64,000 bases of DNA from Shinella sp. CPCC 101442 (GCF_024704725.1 NZ_JALIQS010000009.1:1-64000); one strand, 5' to 3'. Counted from the stretch's first letter, positions 55,164 to 64,000 are shown. The notes: generated by a model not told the origin, from the letters alone. Made by a program: numbers and translations.

Positions 55164-56090
55164 ATGCAGTCGCTGATGACGCCGGGGCACAAGCCGGTAC
55201 AGGTGGAAATTCTCGAGGCGGAGATCCGGCGGGTCTGCGGTTCGTTCGATCTAGAGCCGATGCGGCGCACGGGCGTCGTCAATGGCGATGTCACCACGCG
55301 GCGCGTCGGCCCGTTCGATACGGCGATCGTGGCGCTCGATGCCTCGGAGGTCGCGCGCAACACCCGCTCCATCCGGCAGGATCCCGGCGAGCATTTTTTC
55401 CTGCTGGTGCAGGATGCCGGCCAATGTCGCGTCGAGCAGGGCGATCAGGTGGCGGAGCTTCTGCCCGGCGACATGTTCCTCGTCGATTCCGTCAAGCCAT
55501 CGACCTTTCTCTATCGCGGCGAGCGCTCCAACCAGGTGTCGCTGCACATTCCGCGCGATGAGATCGTCCACCGTTTCGGCACGCTATGCACCGGCGGTCT
55601 TTCGATCTCGCGTGACGATCCGCTCTGGCTCGCCATGCGTGCCGTCATCGCAAAGATGCTGATGGAGGAGGGCGCGCAGGCGCAGCTTGGTGAAGCGTTC
55701 CTGTGCCTTATGGGCGCCTACCTGCATTCGACGCGTGTGATGGGCGCCGCCAACCCGGCTGAGACGCTGCTCTCGCGCGCGCTCGCGATGATCGACCGTC
55801 ACCGCGCGGACCCGTCCTTCGGCCCGCGCGAACTGGCGTCGCGTCTCAACGTGCCGGAGCGCACCTTGCAGCGACATTTCCGACCGCTTGGCGAAACGCC
55901 GGGCCATCGACTGCTGAACCGCCGGCTGGAGCTGGCACATGCGCGGCTTTCCACCCACAAGGGGCAGCACCTTGCAGAGGGAGTGACTGCCGTCGCCTTC
56001 GACTGCGGCTTCAACGACCTTTCCTATTTCTACCGCGAGTTTCGCAAGAAATACGGCACGACGCCAGGTGCGGTTGCGCGCTGCCATTGA
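55164..56090 (+). CDS. feaR: AraC-family regulator, FeaR-like
   Basis: A 308-residue regulator with an N-terminal AraC_binding_2-type sensor (DPGEHFFLLVQDAGQCRVEQGDQ, LLPGDMFLVDSVKPSTF) and a C-terminal helix-turn-helix (ELASRLNVPERTLQRHF, VAFDCGFNDLSYFYREFRKKYGTTPG). It resembles FeaR, the activator of tynA and feaB in E. coli, and lies directly upstream of those same two genes in the same direction. GGAGGG precedes the ATG. The FeaR role is inferred from family plus context. Confidence 0.8.
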   Translation: MQSLMTPGHKPVQVEILEAEIRRVCGSFDLEPMRRTGVVNGDVTTRRVGPFDTAIVALDASEVARNTRSIRQDPGEHFFLLVQDAGQCRVEQGDQVAELLPGDMFLVDSVKPSTFLYRGERSNQVSLHIPRDEIVHRFGTLCTGGLSISRDDPLWLAMRAVIAKMLMEEGAQAQLGEAFLCLMGAYLHSTRVMGAANPAETLLSRALAMIDRHRADPSFGPRELASRLNVPERTLQRHFRPLGETPGHRLLNRRLELAHARLSTHKGQHLAEGVTAVAFDCGFNDLSYFYREFRKKYGTTPGAVARCH

Positions 56091-56204
56091 CGCTTTTGTC
56101 CAAAAGGCGGGACGGCACCGTCCAAGTCTGACGCCCCGCCAAGACCTATTCTCTGCCACCAGATGTGCCCGCCGGAGGTGGGCCGTTCCTTGGAGGAGGC
56201 GGAA

Positions 56205-57611
56205 ATGATGGAATTCAAGGCGACCATCGGCGGTAAGCCGGCAGCAGTCGGCTCTGACTTTGCCGTGCTGAACCCGGCGACGGGCGAAGAAGTCGGCCGC
56301 GCGCCGAATATGGGCGGAGCGGAGTTGGACGCGGCCGTCGCCGTCGCCAAGGCGGCGTTTGCGACGTGGTCGGCGCAGAGCGACGAGGCCTTGCAGGCCG
56401 CCTGCGCCGCCGTGACGGCGAAGATCGAGGAACACGCGGGCGAACTCGCCGAGATCATCACGCTGGAACAGGGCAAGCCGCTGAACGGCCTTGGTTCGCG
56501 CTGGGAGGTTGGCGGGGCCGTCGCCTGGGCTGGTTACACCACCGGGCTTTCGATCCCGGTCAAGGTGTTGCAGGAAAACGAGCAGGGTCGGATCGAACTC
56601 ACCCGCAAGCCGCTCGGCGTCGTCGGCTCCATCACGCCGTGGAATTTCCCGGTCATGATCGCCGTCTGGCATATTCTTCCCGCGCTGCGCACGGGCAATA
56701 CGGTCGTCGTCAAACCCTCGCCCTATACGCCGCTCTCGACGCTGCGCCTCGTCGAAATCATGAACGAGGTGCTGCCGCCGGGTGTCGTCAATGTGGTGAC
56801 GGGCGACGACAAGGCCTTCAATCTCGGCGGCGCCATGTCGGCGCATCCGGATATTCGCAAGATCGTCTTCACCGGCTCCTGCGCCACCGGACAGAAGGTC
56901 ATGCAATCGGCGGCCGAGACCATGAAGCGGCTGACGCTGGAACTCGGCGGCAATGATGCCGGCATCGTGCTGCCGGACGCGGACCCGCAAGCGATTGCCG
57001 CGGGCCTGTTCTGGGGTGCCTTCATCAACAACGGCCAGACCTGCGCGGCGATGAAGCGGCTCTATGTGCATGAGTCGATCCATGACGCCGTCTGCGATGC
57101 GCTCGTCGCCTATGCGAAGGCGATCCCGGTCGGCAATGGCATGGAGGAGGCGAGCATTTTGGGGCCGATCCAGAACCGCATGCAGTTCGACAAGGTTTCG
57201 AGGCTTGTCGCGGATGCCAAGGGGCGTGGCAAGGTGCTGCTCGGCGGCGAGCCGGGCGAGGGCCTGTTCTTCCCGCCGACCATCGTGTCCGGGCTTCGCA
57301 ACGGCGATGCGCTGGTCGACGAGGAGCAATTCGGCCCGGCGCTGCCGATCATTCGTTATTCCGATGTGGAGGAGGCGATCCGGCTTGCCAATGACAGCCC
57401 GAACGGGCTCGGGGGCTCCGTCTGGTCGTCCGATATTGCGGCGGCGAAGAAGGTGGCGAGCCGGCTCGCCTGCGGCTCCGTCTGGATCAACAAACACGGC
57501 GCCATCCAGCCCAATGCGCCCTTCGGCGGCGTGAAGGCCTCCGGCATCGGCGTCGAGTTCGCCGAAGAGGGGCTTGCCGAATACACCGATATCCAGGTGG
57601 TCTTCGCCTGA
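56205..57611 (+). CDS. feaB: Phenylacetaldehyde dehydrogenase-type aldehyde dehydrogenase
   Basis: A 468-residue NAD(P)-dependent ALDH: ITPWNFPVMIAVWHILPAL, LELGGNDAGIVLPDAD (E in place), nucleophile in NNGQTCAAMKRLYV, and EEQFGPALPIIRY. Being next to the amine oxidase, it most likely oxidises phenylacetaldehyde and 4-hydroxyphenylacetaldehyde to the acids that enter the Paa and Hpa routes. The overall sequence would also fit a generic short ALDH, so the name leans on position. The start is ATG at 56205 or 56208, after GGAGGAGGCGG. Confidence 0.85.
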   Translation: MMEFKATIGGKPAAVGSDFAVLNPATGEEVGRAPNMGGAELDAAVAVAKAAFATWSAQSDEALQAACAAVTAKIEEHAGELAEIITLEQGKPLNGLGSRWEVGGAVAWAGYTTGLSIPVKVLQENEQGRIELTRKPLGVVGSITPWNFPVMIAVWHILPALRTGNTVVVKPSPYTPLSTLRLVEIMNEVLPPGVVNVVTGDDKAFNLGGAMSAHPDIRKIVFTGSCATGQKVMQSAAETMKRLTLELGGNDAGIVLPDADPQAIAAGLFWGAFINNGQTCAAMKRLYVHESIHDAVCDALVAYAKAIPVGNGMEEASILGPIQNRMQFDKVSRLVADAKGRGKVLLGGEPGEGLFFPPTIVSGLRNGDALVDEEQFGPALPIIRYSDVEEAIRLANDSPNGLGGSVWSSDIAAAKKVASRLACGSVWINKHGAIQPNAPFGGVKASGIGVEFAEEGLAEYTDIQVVFA

Positions 57612-57639
57612 CAGAACCAAGCAAGAAGAGGGAACGATC

Positions 57640-59619
57640 ATGAGACTTTTCAAACATCTGGCCTCGACGGCGCTGGCGCTCGGCCTTGCCGCTGGTGCCG
57701 CGGCCGCGCATCCGCTCGACGGGCTGACGGCCGAGGAATACCAGAAGATCAACCAGATCCTGCGCGGCGAGAAGGTCGCGGACGACAACACGCTCTATCC
57801 GCTGATCGAGCTGAAGGAGCCTGCCAAGGCCGACGTGCTGGCGTGGAAGGAAGGCGACAGCCTCGACCGCAAGGCGACGGTCTACTTCACCAGCGCCGAG
57901 GGCTTTAGCGAGGCGGTGGTCAACATCACCAAGGGCACGGTCGAGAGCAATGCCAAGACGACGGGCCAGCCGATGGTGCTGTTCACCGAGTTCATGAATG
58001 CGCTGGAAGGCGCGCTCGGCCATCCGGATATGGTGGCGGGGCTTGCCAAGCGTGGCCTGAAGCCGGAACAGGCCTTCTGCCTGCCGCTGACCGGCGGCAA
58101 CTTCTTCACGGAGGAGTACCAGAATTCCCGCCTGATGAAGGTACCGTGTTACCAGGTTCCGGAAGGCTCCAACTTCTATGCCAAGCCGGTCGAGGGCCTC
58201 TTCGCCATCTATGACATCGGCAAGAAGGAAGTGCAGCGCGTCATCGATACCGGCGTCGTCGAAGCGCCGAAGGACGCTTGGGGTTACACGGAGGAAGAAG
58301 TCGCCAAGCGCGTGCCGCTGCGTACCGAGACGAACCCCGTCAAGCTGGTTCAGGAAGGCGGCCCGAACTACAAGATCGACGGCAGCCATATCGAATGGGA
58401 CATGTGGCGCTTCAATTTCCGCGTCGACAAGCGCCCGGGCCTCGTCGTCTCCAATCTCGATGTCAACGACGCCGGCACCTGGCGCTCGGTCATCTACCAG
58501 GCGCATCTCTCCGAAGTCTTCGTGCCCTATATGGACCCCACGGAAGGCTGGTACTGGCGCACCTACATGGACAGCGGGGAATATGGTTTCGGCCTGTTCC
58601 TGAGCCCGCTTCGCGCCGGCATCGATTGCCCCTCGCACGCCACCTTCCTGCCGGCGACGATCGCCGACGACAAGGGTTCGCCGCTGGTCATTCCGGATGC
58701 GATCTGCGTCTTCGAGCGCAGCATCGGTGATCCGGCCTGGCGCCACTTCGAAGTCTTTGCGCAGACGCCGGATAAACCGGTGCCGGCGGAAGGCCGCCCG
58801 GCCACGGAACTCGTCGTGCGCACGGCCTCCGAAGTCGGCAACTATGACTACCTGATCGACTACCGCCTGCAGCAGAACGGCCAGGTCAACATCTATGTCG
58901 GCGCCACCGGCCTCGATGCGGTGAAGGGCGTTGCCTCCACCTCGATGAAGGACCCGACGGCCAAGGCGGACACGGCCTATGGCACGCTGATCGCGCCGAA
59001 CCTCGTTGCCGCCAACCATGACCATTACTTCAACTTCCGCATCGACTTCGACGTCGACCAGCCGGTGAACCACTTCTCGACGATGGACATCGTGCCGGCC
59101 AAGCTCGATGCGTCGAGCCCGCGCAAGTCGATGTGGACGGTCGAGCACAAGATGCCGATGACGGAGCTGGAAGCGCGCTACAAGCTGTCGTCCTCGCAGC
59201 CGCGCTACTTCCACATCTCCGACCCGTCGCGTGAAGGCTATCTCGGCCATGAGCCGGGCTACATGATCCACCACGGCGACGTGTCCTATGGCCCGTTCGA
59301 CTTCGAAAACGACCCGCCGATGAAGCGCAACGCCTATATCGAATATTCGGTGTGGAACACGGTCTACGATCCGGAACAGCGTTATGCCGGCGGCAAGTTC
59401 GCCATGCAGAGCGATGGCTCCGATACGCTCGCCGAATGGGTGAAGAAGGACCAGAGCCTGATGGGCAAGGACATCGTCACCTGGTTCTCCGCCGGCTTCC
59501 ACCATATTCCGCGCATGGAAGACTGGCCGGTCATGTCGACGGAGTGGAAGACCGTGCACATTATGCCGCACAACTTCTTCGCCCATAACCCGGCGCTGAC
59601 GATCCGCAATCCGAAGTAG
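57640..59619 (+). CDS. tynA: Copper-containing primary-amine (tyramine/phenylethylamine) oxidase
   Basis: A 659-residue periplasmic quinoprotein with a Sec signal peptide (ASTALALGLAAGAAAAHPLD). The topaquinone precursor is Tyr402 in VGNYDYLIDY; the catalytic-base aspartate lies in YWRTYMDSGEYGFG. The copper ligands are His460 and His462 (ANHDHYFNFR) and His622 (AGFHHIPRMEDWP). It lacks the extra N-terminal D1 domain of the 757-residue E. coli TynA. It turns arylethylamines into aldehydes, hydrogen peroxide and ammonia. It follows feaB by 28 bp, with GAGGGAACG before the ATG. Confidence 0.94.
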   Translation: MRLFKHLASTALALGLAAGAAAAHPLDGLTAEEYQKINQILRGEKVADDNTLYPLIELKEPAKADVLAWKEGDSLDRKATVYFTSAEGFSEAVVNITKGTVESNAKTTGQPMVLFTEFMNALEGALGHPDMVAGLAKRGLKPEQAFCLPLTGGNFFTEEYQNSRLMKVPCYQVPEGSNFYAKPVEGLFAIYDIGKKEVQRVIDTGVVEAPKDAWGYTEEEVAKRVPLRTETNPVKLVQEGGPNYKIDGSHIEWDMWRFNFRVDKRPGLVVSNLDVNDAGTWRSVIYQAHLSEVFVPYMDPTEGWYWRTYMDSGEYGFGLFLSPLRAGIDCPSHATFLPATIADDKGSPLVIPDAICVFERSIGDPAWRHFEVFAQTPDKPVPAEGRPATELVVRTASEVGNYDYLIDYRLQQNGQVNIYVGATGLDAVKGVASTSMKDPTAKADTAYGTLIAPNLVAANHDHYFNFRIDFDVDQPVNHFSTMDIVPAKLDASSPRKSMWTVEHKMPMTELEARYKLSSSQPRYFHISDPSREGYLGHEPGYMIHHGDVSYGPFDFENDPPMKRNAYIEYSVWNTVYDPEQRYAGGKFAMQSDGSDTLAEWVKKDQSLMGKDIVTWFSAGFHHIPRMEDWPVMSTEWKTVHIMPHNFFAHNPALTIRNPK

Positions 59620-59625
59620 GAAATG

Positions 59626-59652
59626 AAAGGCCCGGGATTGTCCCGGGCCTTT
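59626..59652. terminator. Bidirectional terminator between tynA and the flavoprotein gene
   Basis: AAAGGCCCGGGA pairs with TCCCGGGCCTTT around a TTG loop. The stem starts 6 bp past the tynA stop and ends 1 bp before the converging gene's stop. A-runs on the left and T-runs on the right flank it, so it could work in both directions. Confidence 0.9.
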
Positions 59653-59653
59653 C

Positions 59654-61027
59654 TCATTGTGCGGGTTGCATATCGCCGAACACGGTCGGGATCAGCTCCG
59701 AGACGGTCGGGTGGATATGCACGGCGTGCGTGATGGTCGTGTAGGGTTTTCCTGCATACATCACGTCGAGAATGCTCTGCACCGCCTCATCGCCGCCGGT
59801 GCCGAGGATGGAGGCGCCGAGGATGTCCTTCGTCTCGGCATCGGCGATCACCTTCATGAAGCCGAGCGTCTCGCCCTTTTCCTTGGCGCGACCGACGCGC
59901 GTCATCGGGCGCGTGCCGATCAGCAGCTTGCGGCCGGTCTTGCGCGCTTCCGTTTCGCTCATGCCGGCCCGGCCGAGCGGCGGATCGATATAGAGCGCGT
60001 AGGTCTGGATGCGGTCGCTCACCTTGCGCTTCTCGTTGTCGAGCAGGTTCGCCGCGACGATCTCGAAGTCGTTGTACGAGGTGTGCGTGAAGGCGCCTCG
60101 ACCGTTGCAGTCGCCCATGGCGAAGATGCCGGGCACGTTTGTCTCCAGTCGCTCATCGACGGTGATATAGCCGCGCTTGTCCACCGCCACACCCGCCTTG
60201 TCGAGACCGAGATCGTCGGTATTCGGCCGCCTTCCGGTCGCAAGCAGGATGTGGGATCCTAAAATCTCGGGTGCACCCGCGGTGCAATCCACGCCCACCC
60301 CGACACCATCGCCACTCCTGAAGAAGCGGATGCATTCCGCCCCGGTACGGATGGCGATGCCCTCGCGCTCCAGAATGTCGCGCACGGCGTCGCTGACATC
60401 GGTGTCTTCCCGCGCAATCAGCCGCGGCCCCTTTTCCACCACCGTCACCTCGGAGCCGAAGCGGCGAAATATCTGTGCGAATTCCAGCCCGATATAGCTG
60501 CCGCCGATGACGACAAGGTGTTTCGGTACCTCTGTCAGCTCCATCATCGACACATTGTCGAGATGCGGCACGTCGTTCACGCCGGGAAAATCCGGCACGA
60601 CCGCGCGGCCACCGACATTGAGGAAGATTTGTCTGGCAGACAGCAGCGCGTCGCCGACGCGGATTTCCGTCGGGCTTTCGAAGCGCGCATGGCCGCGGAG
60701 GAAGGTGAGCCCCTCCATGCCTTGCAGCCAGTCTTCGTTGCCCTTGCGGGCATCGAAGCGCACCTTGTCCTTGCGCGCCATGACCTTGGCGAAGTCGATG
60801 GTAACGTCGCCCGTCACCACGCCGTATTCGGCGCCGCGTCGGGCAAGATGGGCGGCATAGGCGCTGGCGACCATGGCCTTGGTCGGCATGCAGCCGTTAT
60901 TGACGCAGGTGCCGCCCACGAGCTTGCGCTCGATGAGCGCGACTTTCCGGCCGGCAGCCGTCAGCCGGCCGGCCAGCGACGGACCGGCCTGGCCCGCGCC
61001 GACGATGATGGCGTCGAAGGTCTGCAT
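59654..61027 (-). CDS. FAD-dependent pyridine nucleotide-disulfide oxidoreductase (mercuric-reductase-like)
   Basis: A 457-residue class-I flavoprotein: FAD motif IIVGAGQAGPSLAGRL, redox disulfide GGTCVNNGCMPTKAM, NAD motif VVIGGSYIGLEFAQIF, and HPTVSELIPTVFGDM at the C-terminus where the catalytic histidine base sits. It lacks the CC tail of MerA. Proteins of this type are annotated as mercuric reductase-like or dihydrolipoamide dehydrogenase-like; substrate unknown. The ATG at 61027 overlaps the preceding stop (TGATG). Confidence 0.87.
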   Translation of the reverse strand: MQTFDAIIVGAGQAGPSLAGRLTAAGRKVALIERKLVGGTCVNNGCMPTKAMVASAYAAHLARRGAEYGVVTGDVTIDFAKVMARKDKVRFDARKGNEDWLQGMEGLTFLRGHARFESPTEIRVGDALLSARQIFLNVGGRAVVPDFPGVNDVPHLDNVSMMELTEVPKHLVVIGGSYIGLEFAQIFRRFGSEVTVVEKGPRLIAREDTDVSDAVRDILEREGIAIRTGAECIRFFRSGDGVGVGVDCTAGAPEILGSHILLATGRRPNTDDLGLDKAGVAVDKRGYITVDERLETNVPGIFAMGDCNGRGAFTHTSYNDFEIVAANLLDNEKRKVSDRIQTYALYIDPPLGRAGMSETEARKTGRKLLIGTRPMTRVGRAKEKGETLGFMKVIADAETKDILGASILGTGGDEAVQSILDVMYAGKPYTTITHAVHIHPTVSELIPTVFGDMQPAQ

Positions 61028-61494
61028 CAGAGAACCGACGAGACGACGAAGAGGCCGAGCAGCACGGCAACCGCGTCTTCCAGCAGCGCGATCGGCAGGT
61101 CCCTGCCACCGGTGGCCGCGACGAGGCGCTGACGGGCCTCCGCACCGCCGAGCGTGCCGATGACCGAACCGATGATGCCGGCAACCAGGCCGCCGACGAG
61201 CGAGCCGCCGACGGTGCCGACAACGGCGCCGCAGAATGCACCGCTGACGATGCGTGCGCCGAACTGCTGTGGAACCTTGCGGCTCGGCGTGCTCGGCAAT
61301 TGGTCGGTAACGAACTCGACGAGCGCCAGGGCACCGAAAATATAGGGCGTGAAGCGGTAGCCCATGAAGGCGGCCCACGTGCCGGAAACCGGCAGCCAGC
61401 CAAGCGCGGCCCCGATGCTCACGGCGGCCGGCGCCGTCATCGCCCGAAGCCCCGCCACGACACCGATCAACAATGCCAGAATATAAATGCTCAT
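61027..61494 (-). CDS. DUF4126 membrane protein
   Basis: A 155-residue glycine-rich membrane protein of the DUF4126 family: ALLIGVVAGLRAMTAPAAVSIGAALGWLP at the start, then about four more hydrophobic stretches (VVGTVGGSLVGGLVAGIIGSVIG). Function unknown. It is coupled to the flavoprotein gene by overlap, so the two are probably co-expressed. Confidence 0.85.
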   Translation of the reverse strand: MSIYILALLIGVVAGLRAMTAPAAVSIGAALGWLPVSGTWAAFMGYRFTPYIFGALALVEFVTDQLPSTPSRKVPQQFGARIVSGAFCGAVVGTVGGSLVGGLVAGIIGSVIGTLGGAEARQRLVAATGGRDLPIALLEDAVAVLLGLFVVSSVL

Positions 61495-61820
61495 TGTCCC
61501 TCACGAAAATCTGCGCCGGACATCAGGCCCGGGATGGTCCCCGGCAGGTGATGAAATGCAATATCGGAATATGAGAATGGGCCGCTGGAAAGATTGTCGG
61601 ATGCGACCGCCAATTGCAATGCGTTTCTATTGCCAAAGGCTCTCTCTTGAGACAAATTTTAAAGCGCTTTGGATGCGGCAATAAACGTCGTGTCTTATCC
61701 CGCCTTCGCGGTCTGTTTTTTGCGATTTGCCGCCATATATGGAATGCTTTGCCCAGACGGGCTTTCTGAAACGTGGTGAGAATGCCGCCACGGGTTTCCG
61801 CACAAATGAGAGGTTTTCAC
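61495..61820. other. Gene-free stretch, 326 bp, upstream of the betaine transporter
   Basis: No coding frame with support. The region separates divergent genes and should hold both promoters; no pair of -35 and -10 boxes stands out. The 10-bp palindrome AAAGCGCTTT (61661-61670) is the only notable motif. GAGAGG lies about 10 nt before the binding-protein ATG at 61821. Confidence 0.5.
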
Positions 61821-62732
61821 ATGCGCCCAGTCGTCAAGTTTATCGGAGCAGCTCTGGCTTTGGGCCTCACGGCCGGCGCAGCTGACGCCCAGGTCGTCGT
61901 CTCCTCGAAGATCGATACGGAAGGTGGCGTCCTCGGCAACATCATCCTTTCCGTGCTGAATGCCAATGGCATCCAGACGACGGACCGGGTGCAGCTCGGT
62001 GCGACGCCGGTCGTACGCCAGGCGATCATTGCGGGCGAGATCGATATCTATCCGGAATATACCGGCAACGCCGCCTTCTTCTTCGAAAAGGCCGACGATC
62101 CGGCCTGGAAGGACGCTGCCAAGGCCTATGAGCTCGCCAAGACGCTCGATTACGACGCCAACAAGGTCGTCTGGCTGACGCCATCGCCGGCCAACAACAC
62201 CTGGGCGATCGCGCTGCGCAAGGACATTGCCGAGCCGAACAAGCTCGTCACCTTGAGCGATTTCGGCAAATACGTCGCCGGTGGCGGCCAGGTGGTGCTC
62301 GCCGCCTCTTCCGAATTCGTGAACTCGGCGGCTGCCCTGCCAGCCTTCCAGACGACCTACAGCTTCGCGCTGAAGCCGGAACAGCTCATCACGCTTTCGG
62401 GCGGGGACACGGCTGCGACGATTGCGGCTGCCGCCAACCAGACCAACGGTGCAAACGCCGCCATGGTCTATGGCACGGATGGCGGCATCGCGCCGTCGGG
62501 CCTCGTCGTTCTCGAAGACGACAAGGGCGTGCAGCCGGTCTACCAGCCCTCGCCGATCATCCGCGAAGAGGTGCTGAAGGCCAATCCGCAGATCGAGGAG
62601 CTCCTGAAGCCCGTCTTCGAAAAGCTCGATCTCGTCACGCTGCAGGATCTCAACGGCCGCGTCCAGGTCGGCGGTGAGCCGGCCAAGGCGGTTGCCGAAG
62701 ACTTCCTCAAGAAGAACGGCTTCATCAAGTAA
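61821..62732 (+). CDS. osmF: Glycine betaine/choline-type binding protein (OsmF/YehZ-like)
   Basis: A 303-residue periplasmic protein with signal peptide (VVKFIGAALALGLTAGAADA) and an OpuC/ProX-like fold: SSKIDTEGGVLGNIILSVLNANGI, AGEIDIYPEYTGNAAFFF, TLSDFGKYVAGGGQVVLAAS. Length and wording follow E. coli YehZ (OsmF). It is the first gene of the yehZ-yehY-yehX-like unit. Confidence 0.9.
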   Translation: MRPVVKFIGAALALGLTAGAADAQVVVSSKIDTEGGVLGNIILSVLNANGIQTTDRVQLGATPVVRQAIIAGEIDIYPEYTGNAAFFFEKADDPAWKDAAKAYELAKTLDYDANKVVWLTPSPANNTWAIALRKDIAEPNKLVTLSDFGKYVAGGGQVVLAASSEFVNSAAALPAFQTTYSFALKPEQLITLSGGDTAATIAAAANQTNGANAAMVYGTDGGIAPSGLVVLEDDKGVQPVYQPSPIIREEVLKANPQIEELLKPVFEKLDLVTLQDLNGRVQVGGEPAKAVAEDFLKKNGFIK

Positions 62733-62740
62733 GCTGTGAG

Positions 62741-62773
62741 AACCCTCCGCCTGTCCGGGCGGAGGGTTTTGCC
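62741..62773 (+). terminator. Terminator/attenuator between osmF and yehY
   Basis: AACCCTCCGCC (62741-62751) pairs with GGCGGAGGGTT (62759-62769), followed by TTTT. It begins 8 bp after the osmF stop. It would stop part of transcription so that the binding protein is made in excess over the permease. Confidence 0.85.
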
Positions 62774-62786
62774 TCGAAAGGCGTTC

Positions 62787-63947
62787 ATGCGGTTCAGGAT
62801 TGACAAGCTCGGCGTGGTGATCGCCGCATTGCTCGCTTACGGCGCCTTTCTGGCGCCGTTTGCGAATTTTCGCGCCAACCGCATCGTGCCCGGCGAGCCG
62901 CGGGCGATCCTCGATGCGCTGCCAGCCGGCTTCGGCGCGGCGTTGCTCATCTTCGTTGCCTTTGCCCTCGTGTTCGTCGTGCTGAAGACCCCGACGCTGC
63001 TGCGGCTGCTGCTCGGCCTTGCCGCGTTGTCGATACTCGCCATCCTCATCGGCCTTTCCGCCGGCCATCTGACGCCGCCGGAAAACACCTATGCCCGTGT
63101 CTCGCCGGCCTCCGGCTTCTGGCTGCTGAGCTTTGCCTTCGCGCTCGTCACCGCCGATGCGCTGGCGCGGCTGAAGCTTTCGCCGCTAGCGCGGGTGGCG
63201 CTGCTGGCGGCGGCCGCAGCCGCCGTTGCCGTGCTCCTGATGTCCGGCGCGTGGAACGGCCTTTCGATCCTCAAGGAATATGGCAGCCGCGCCGAGACTT
63301 TCTGGCTGGAGGCGAGCCGCCATGTCCTGCTGGCGCTCGGCTCGCTGGCGGCCGCAACGCTGGTCGGGTTGCCGCTCGGCATCCTCTGCCATCGCGTCGA
63401 GGGCCTGCGCGCCGGCGTGCTCAACGTGCTCAACATCATCCAGACGATCCCGTCCATCGCGCTTTTCGGCCTGCTGATCGCGCCGCTCGGCTGGATCGCG
63501 CTCAATGTTCCGGGAGCCGCTGCCATCGGCATCCGCGGTATCGGTGCCGCGCCGGCCTTCGTCGCCCTCTTTCTCTATTCGCTGCTGCCGGTCGTCGCCA
63601 ACACGGTCGTCGGCCTTGCCGGCGTGCCACGCGATGCCAACGATGCGGCCCGCGGCATCGGCATGACGGACCGGCAGCGGCTCTTCGGCGTCGAACTGCC
63701 GCTCGCCTTTCCGGTCATCCTGACAGGCATCCGCATCGTGCTGGTGCAGAACATCGGCCTTGCGACCATCGCCGCGCTCATCGGTGGAGGCGGCTTCGGG
63801 GTCTTCGTCTTCCAGGGCATCGGGCAGACGGCGATGGACCTCGTGCTGCTCGGCGCGGTGCCGACGGTCGCGCTCGCCTTCGCGGCGGCGATCGTGCTTG
63901 ACGCGGCGACCGAACTTTCCAATTCCAAACCCGGCAGGGCCGCATGA
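62787..63947 (+). CDS. yehY: Glycine betaine ABC transporter permease (YehY-like)
   Basis: A 386-residue permease, close in length to E. coli YehY. An extended N-terminal part with several hydrophobic spans is followed by the OpuAB/ProW-type permease core (SRHVLLALGSLAAATLVGLPLGILC, NIIQTIPSIALFGLLIAPLG, and the loop GVPRDANDAARGIGMTDRQRLFGVELPLA). It overlaps the ATPase gene by ATGA. Confidence 0.9.
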   Translation: MRFRIDKLGVVIAALLAYGAFLAPFANFRANRIVPGEPRAILDALPAGFGAALLIFVAFALVFVVLKTPTLLRLLLGLAALSILAILIGLSAGHLTPPENTYARVSPASGFWLLSFAFALVTADALARLKLSPLARVALLAAAAAAVAVLLMSGAWNGLSILKEYGSRAETFWLEASRHVLLALGSLAAATLVGLPLGILCHRVEGLRAGVLNVLNIIQTIPSIALFGLLIAPLGWIALNVPGAAAIGIRGIGAAPAFVALFLYSLLPVVANTVVGLAGVPRDANDAARGIGMTDRQRLFGVELPLAFPVILTGIRIVLVQNIGLATIAALIGGGGFGVFVFQGIGQTAMDLVLLGAVPTVALAFAAAIVLDAATELSNSKPGRAA

Positions 63948-64000
63948 TCGAGATCGAGACCATCACCAAGCGCTATGCGGATACGACCGTCGTCGACAAT
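63944..64000 (+). CDS. yehX: Glycine betaine ABC transporter ATPase, N-terminus only (runs off window)
   Basis: The 19 codons present read MIEIETITKRYADTTVVDN, the usual start of a YehX/OpuCA-type ATPase. The ATG overlaps the stop of the permease gene (ATGA). The Walker motifs lie beyond the window. Confidence 0.75.
   Translation, partial: MIEIETITKRYADTTVVDN

Noticed and set aside
55584-59586. Long minus-strand frames opposite feaR, feaB and tynA
   Set aside because: Shadows; tynA and feaB carry complete catalytic motifs on the plus strand.
59654-61027. True mercuric reductase (mer operon)
   Set aside because: No MerR, MerT or MerP nearby and no C-terminal cysteine pair, so a general flavoprotein label is safer.
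61495-61820. Small gene or tRNA in the 326-bp gap
   Set aside because: No frame with a ribosome site and no cloverleaf pattern seen by eye.

Overview
The window is a chromosome-like segment from a high-GC alphaproteobacterium, most likely of the Rhizobium/Shinella/Ensifer group. The evidence is the gene content (PaaR-type TetR, PraR-like XRE protein, Mop protein, thiCOSGE order, fused OppDF) and rhizobial-style intergenic repeats. The species cannot be fixed from the sequence alone. Genes are dense, with many ATGA/TGATG stop-start overlaps. No rRNA, tRNA, CRISPR array, transposase or phage gene was recognised.

Layout. 1-6340: homoprotocatechuate (4-hydroxyphenylacetate, HPA) degradation, gabD-like(partial)-hpaD-hpaE-hpaF and hpaC-hpaB with a divergent AraC regulator. 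6341-9018: a YqjI-like PadR repressor with a DUF2218 gene and a clear palindromic operator, trmO, a Mop protein and an amidohydrolase. 9019-13590: thiamine operon thiC-thiO-thiS-thiG-thiE behind a TPP riboswitch. 13677-16272: Bax-inhibitor-1 protein, ECF sigma/anti-sigma pair and a YqaA membrane protein. 16647-21455: a co-directional run of XRE regulator, SARP/TPR regulator, an 86-aa repeat-tailed peptide, YcaO, TfuA and a 74-aa protein. This is a candidate RiPP cluster and the most novel item here. 21590-29317: cystine-type ABC transporter and an Opp peptide transporter whose OppA carries an internal deletion. 29427-33213: CofD-like protein and a GGDEF/EAL protein.

33414-59619 is one large aromatic/arylethylamine catabolic region. 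It holds paaX; the paaJ-A-B-C-D-E operon with an extra di-iron-type gene, paaZ and a thioesterase; a PaaR regulator; paaG-paaI-paaK divergent from paaN; a branched-chain-type ABC transporter; a FadJ-like hydratase/dehydrogenase; and a FeaR-like regulator with phenylacetaldehyde dehydrogenase and a copper amine oxidase. The oxidase and aldehyde dehydrogenase would turn phenylethylamine into phenylacetate and tyramine into 4-HPA. Phenylacetate then enters the Paa-CoA route, and 4-HPA enters the HpaBC/HpaD meta-cleavage route at the left end. Upper and both lower pathways are therefore within 60 kb.

59654-64000: a mercuric-reductase-like flavoprotein with a DUF4126 membrane protein, then an OsmF/YehZ-YehY-YehX-type glycine-betaine ABC transporter cut by the window end.
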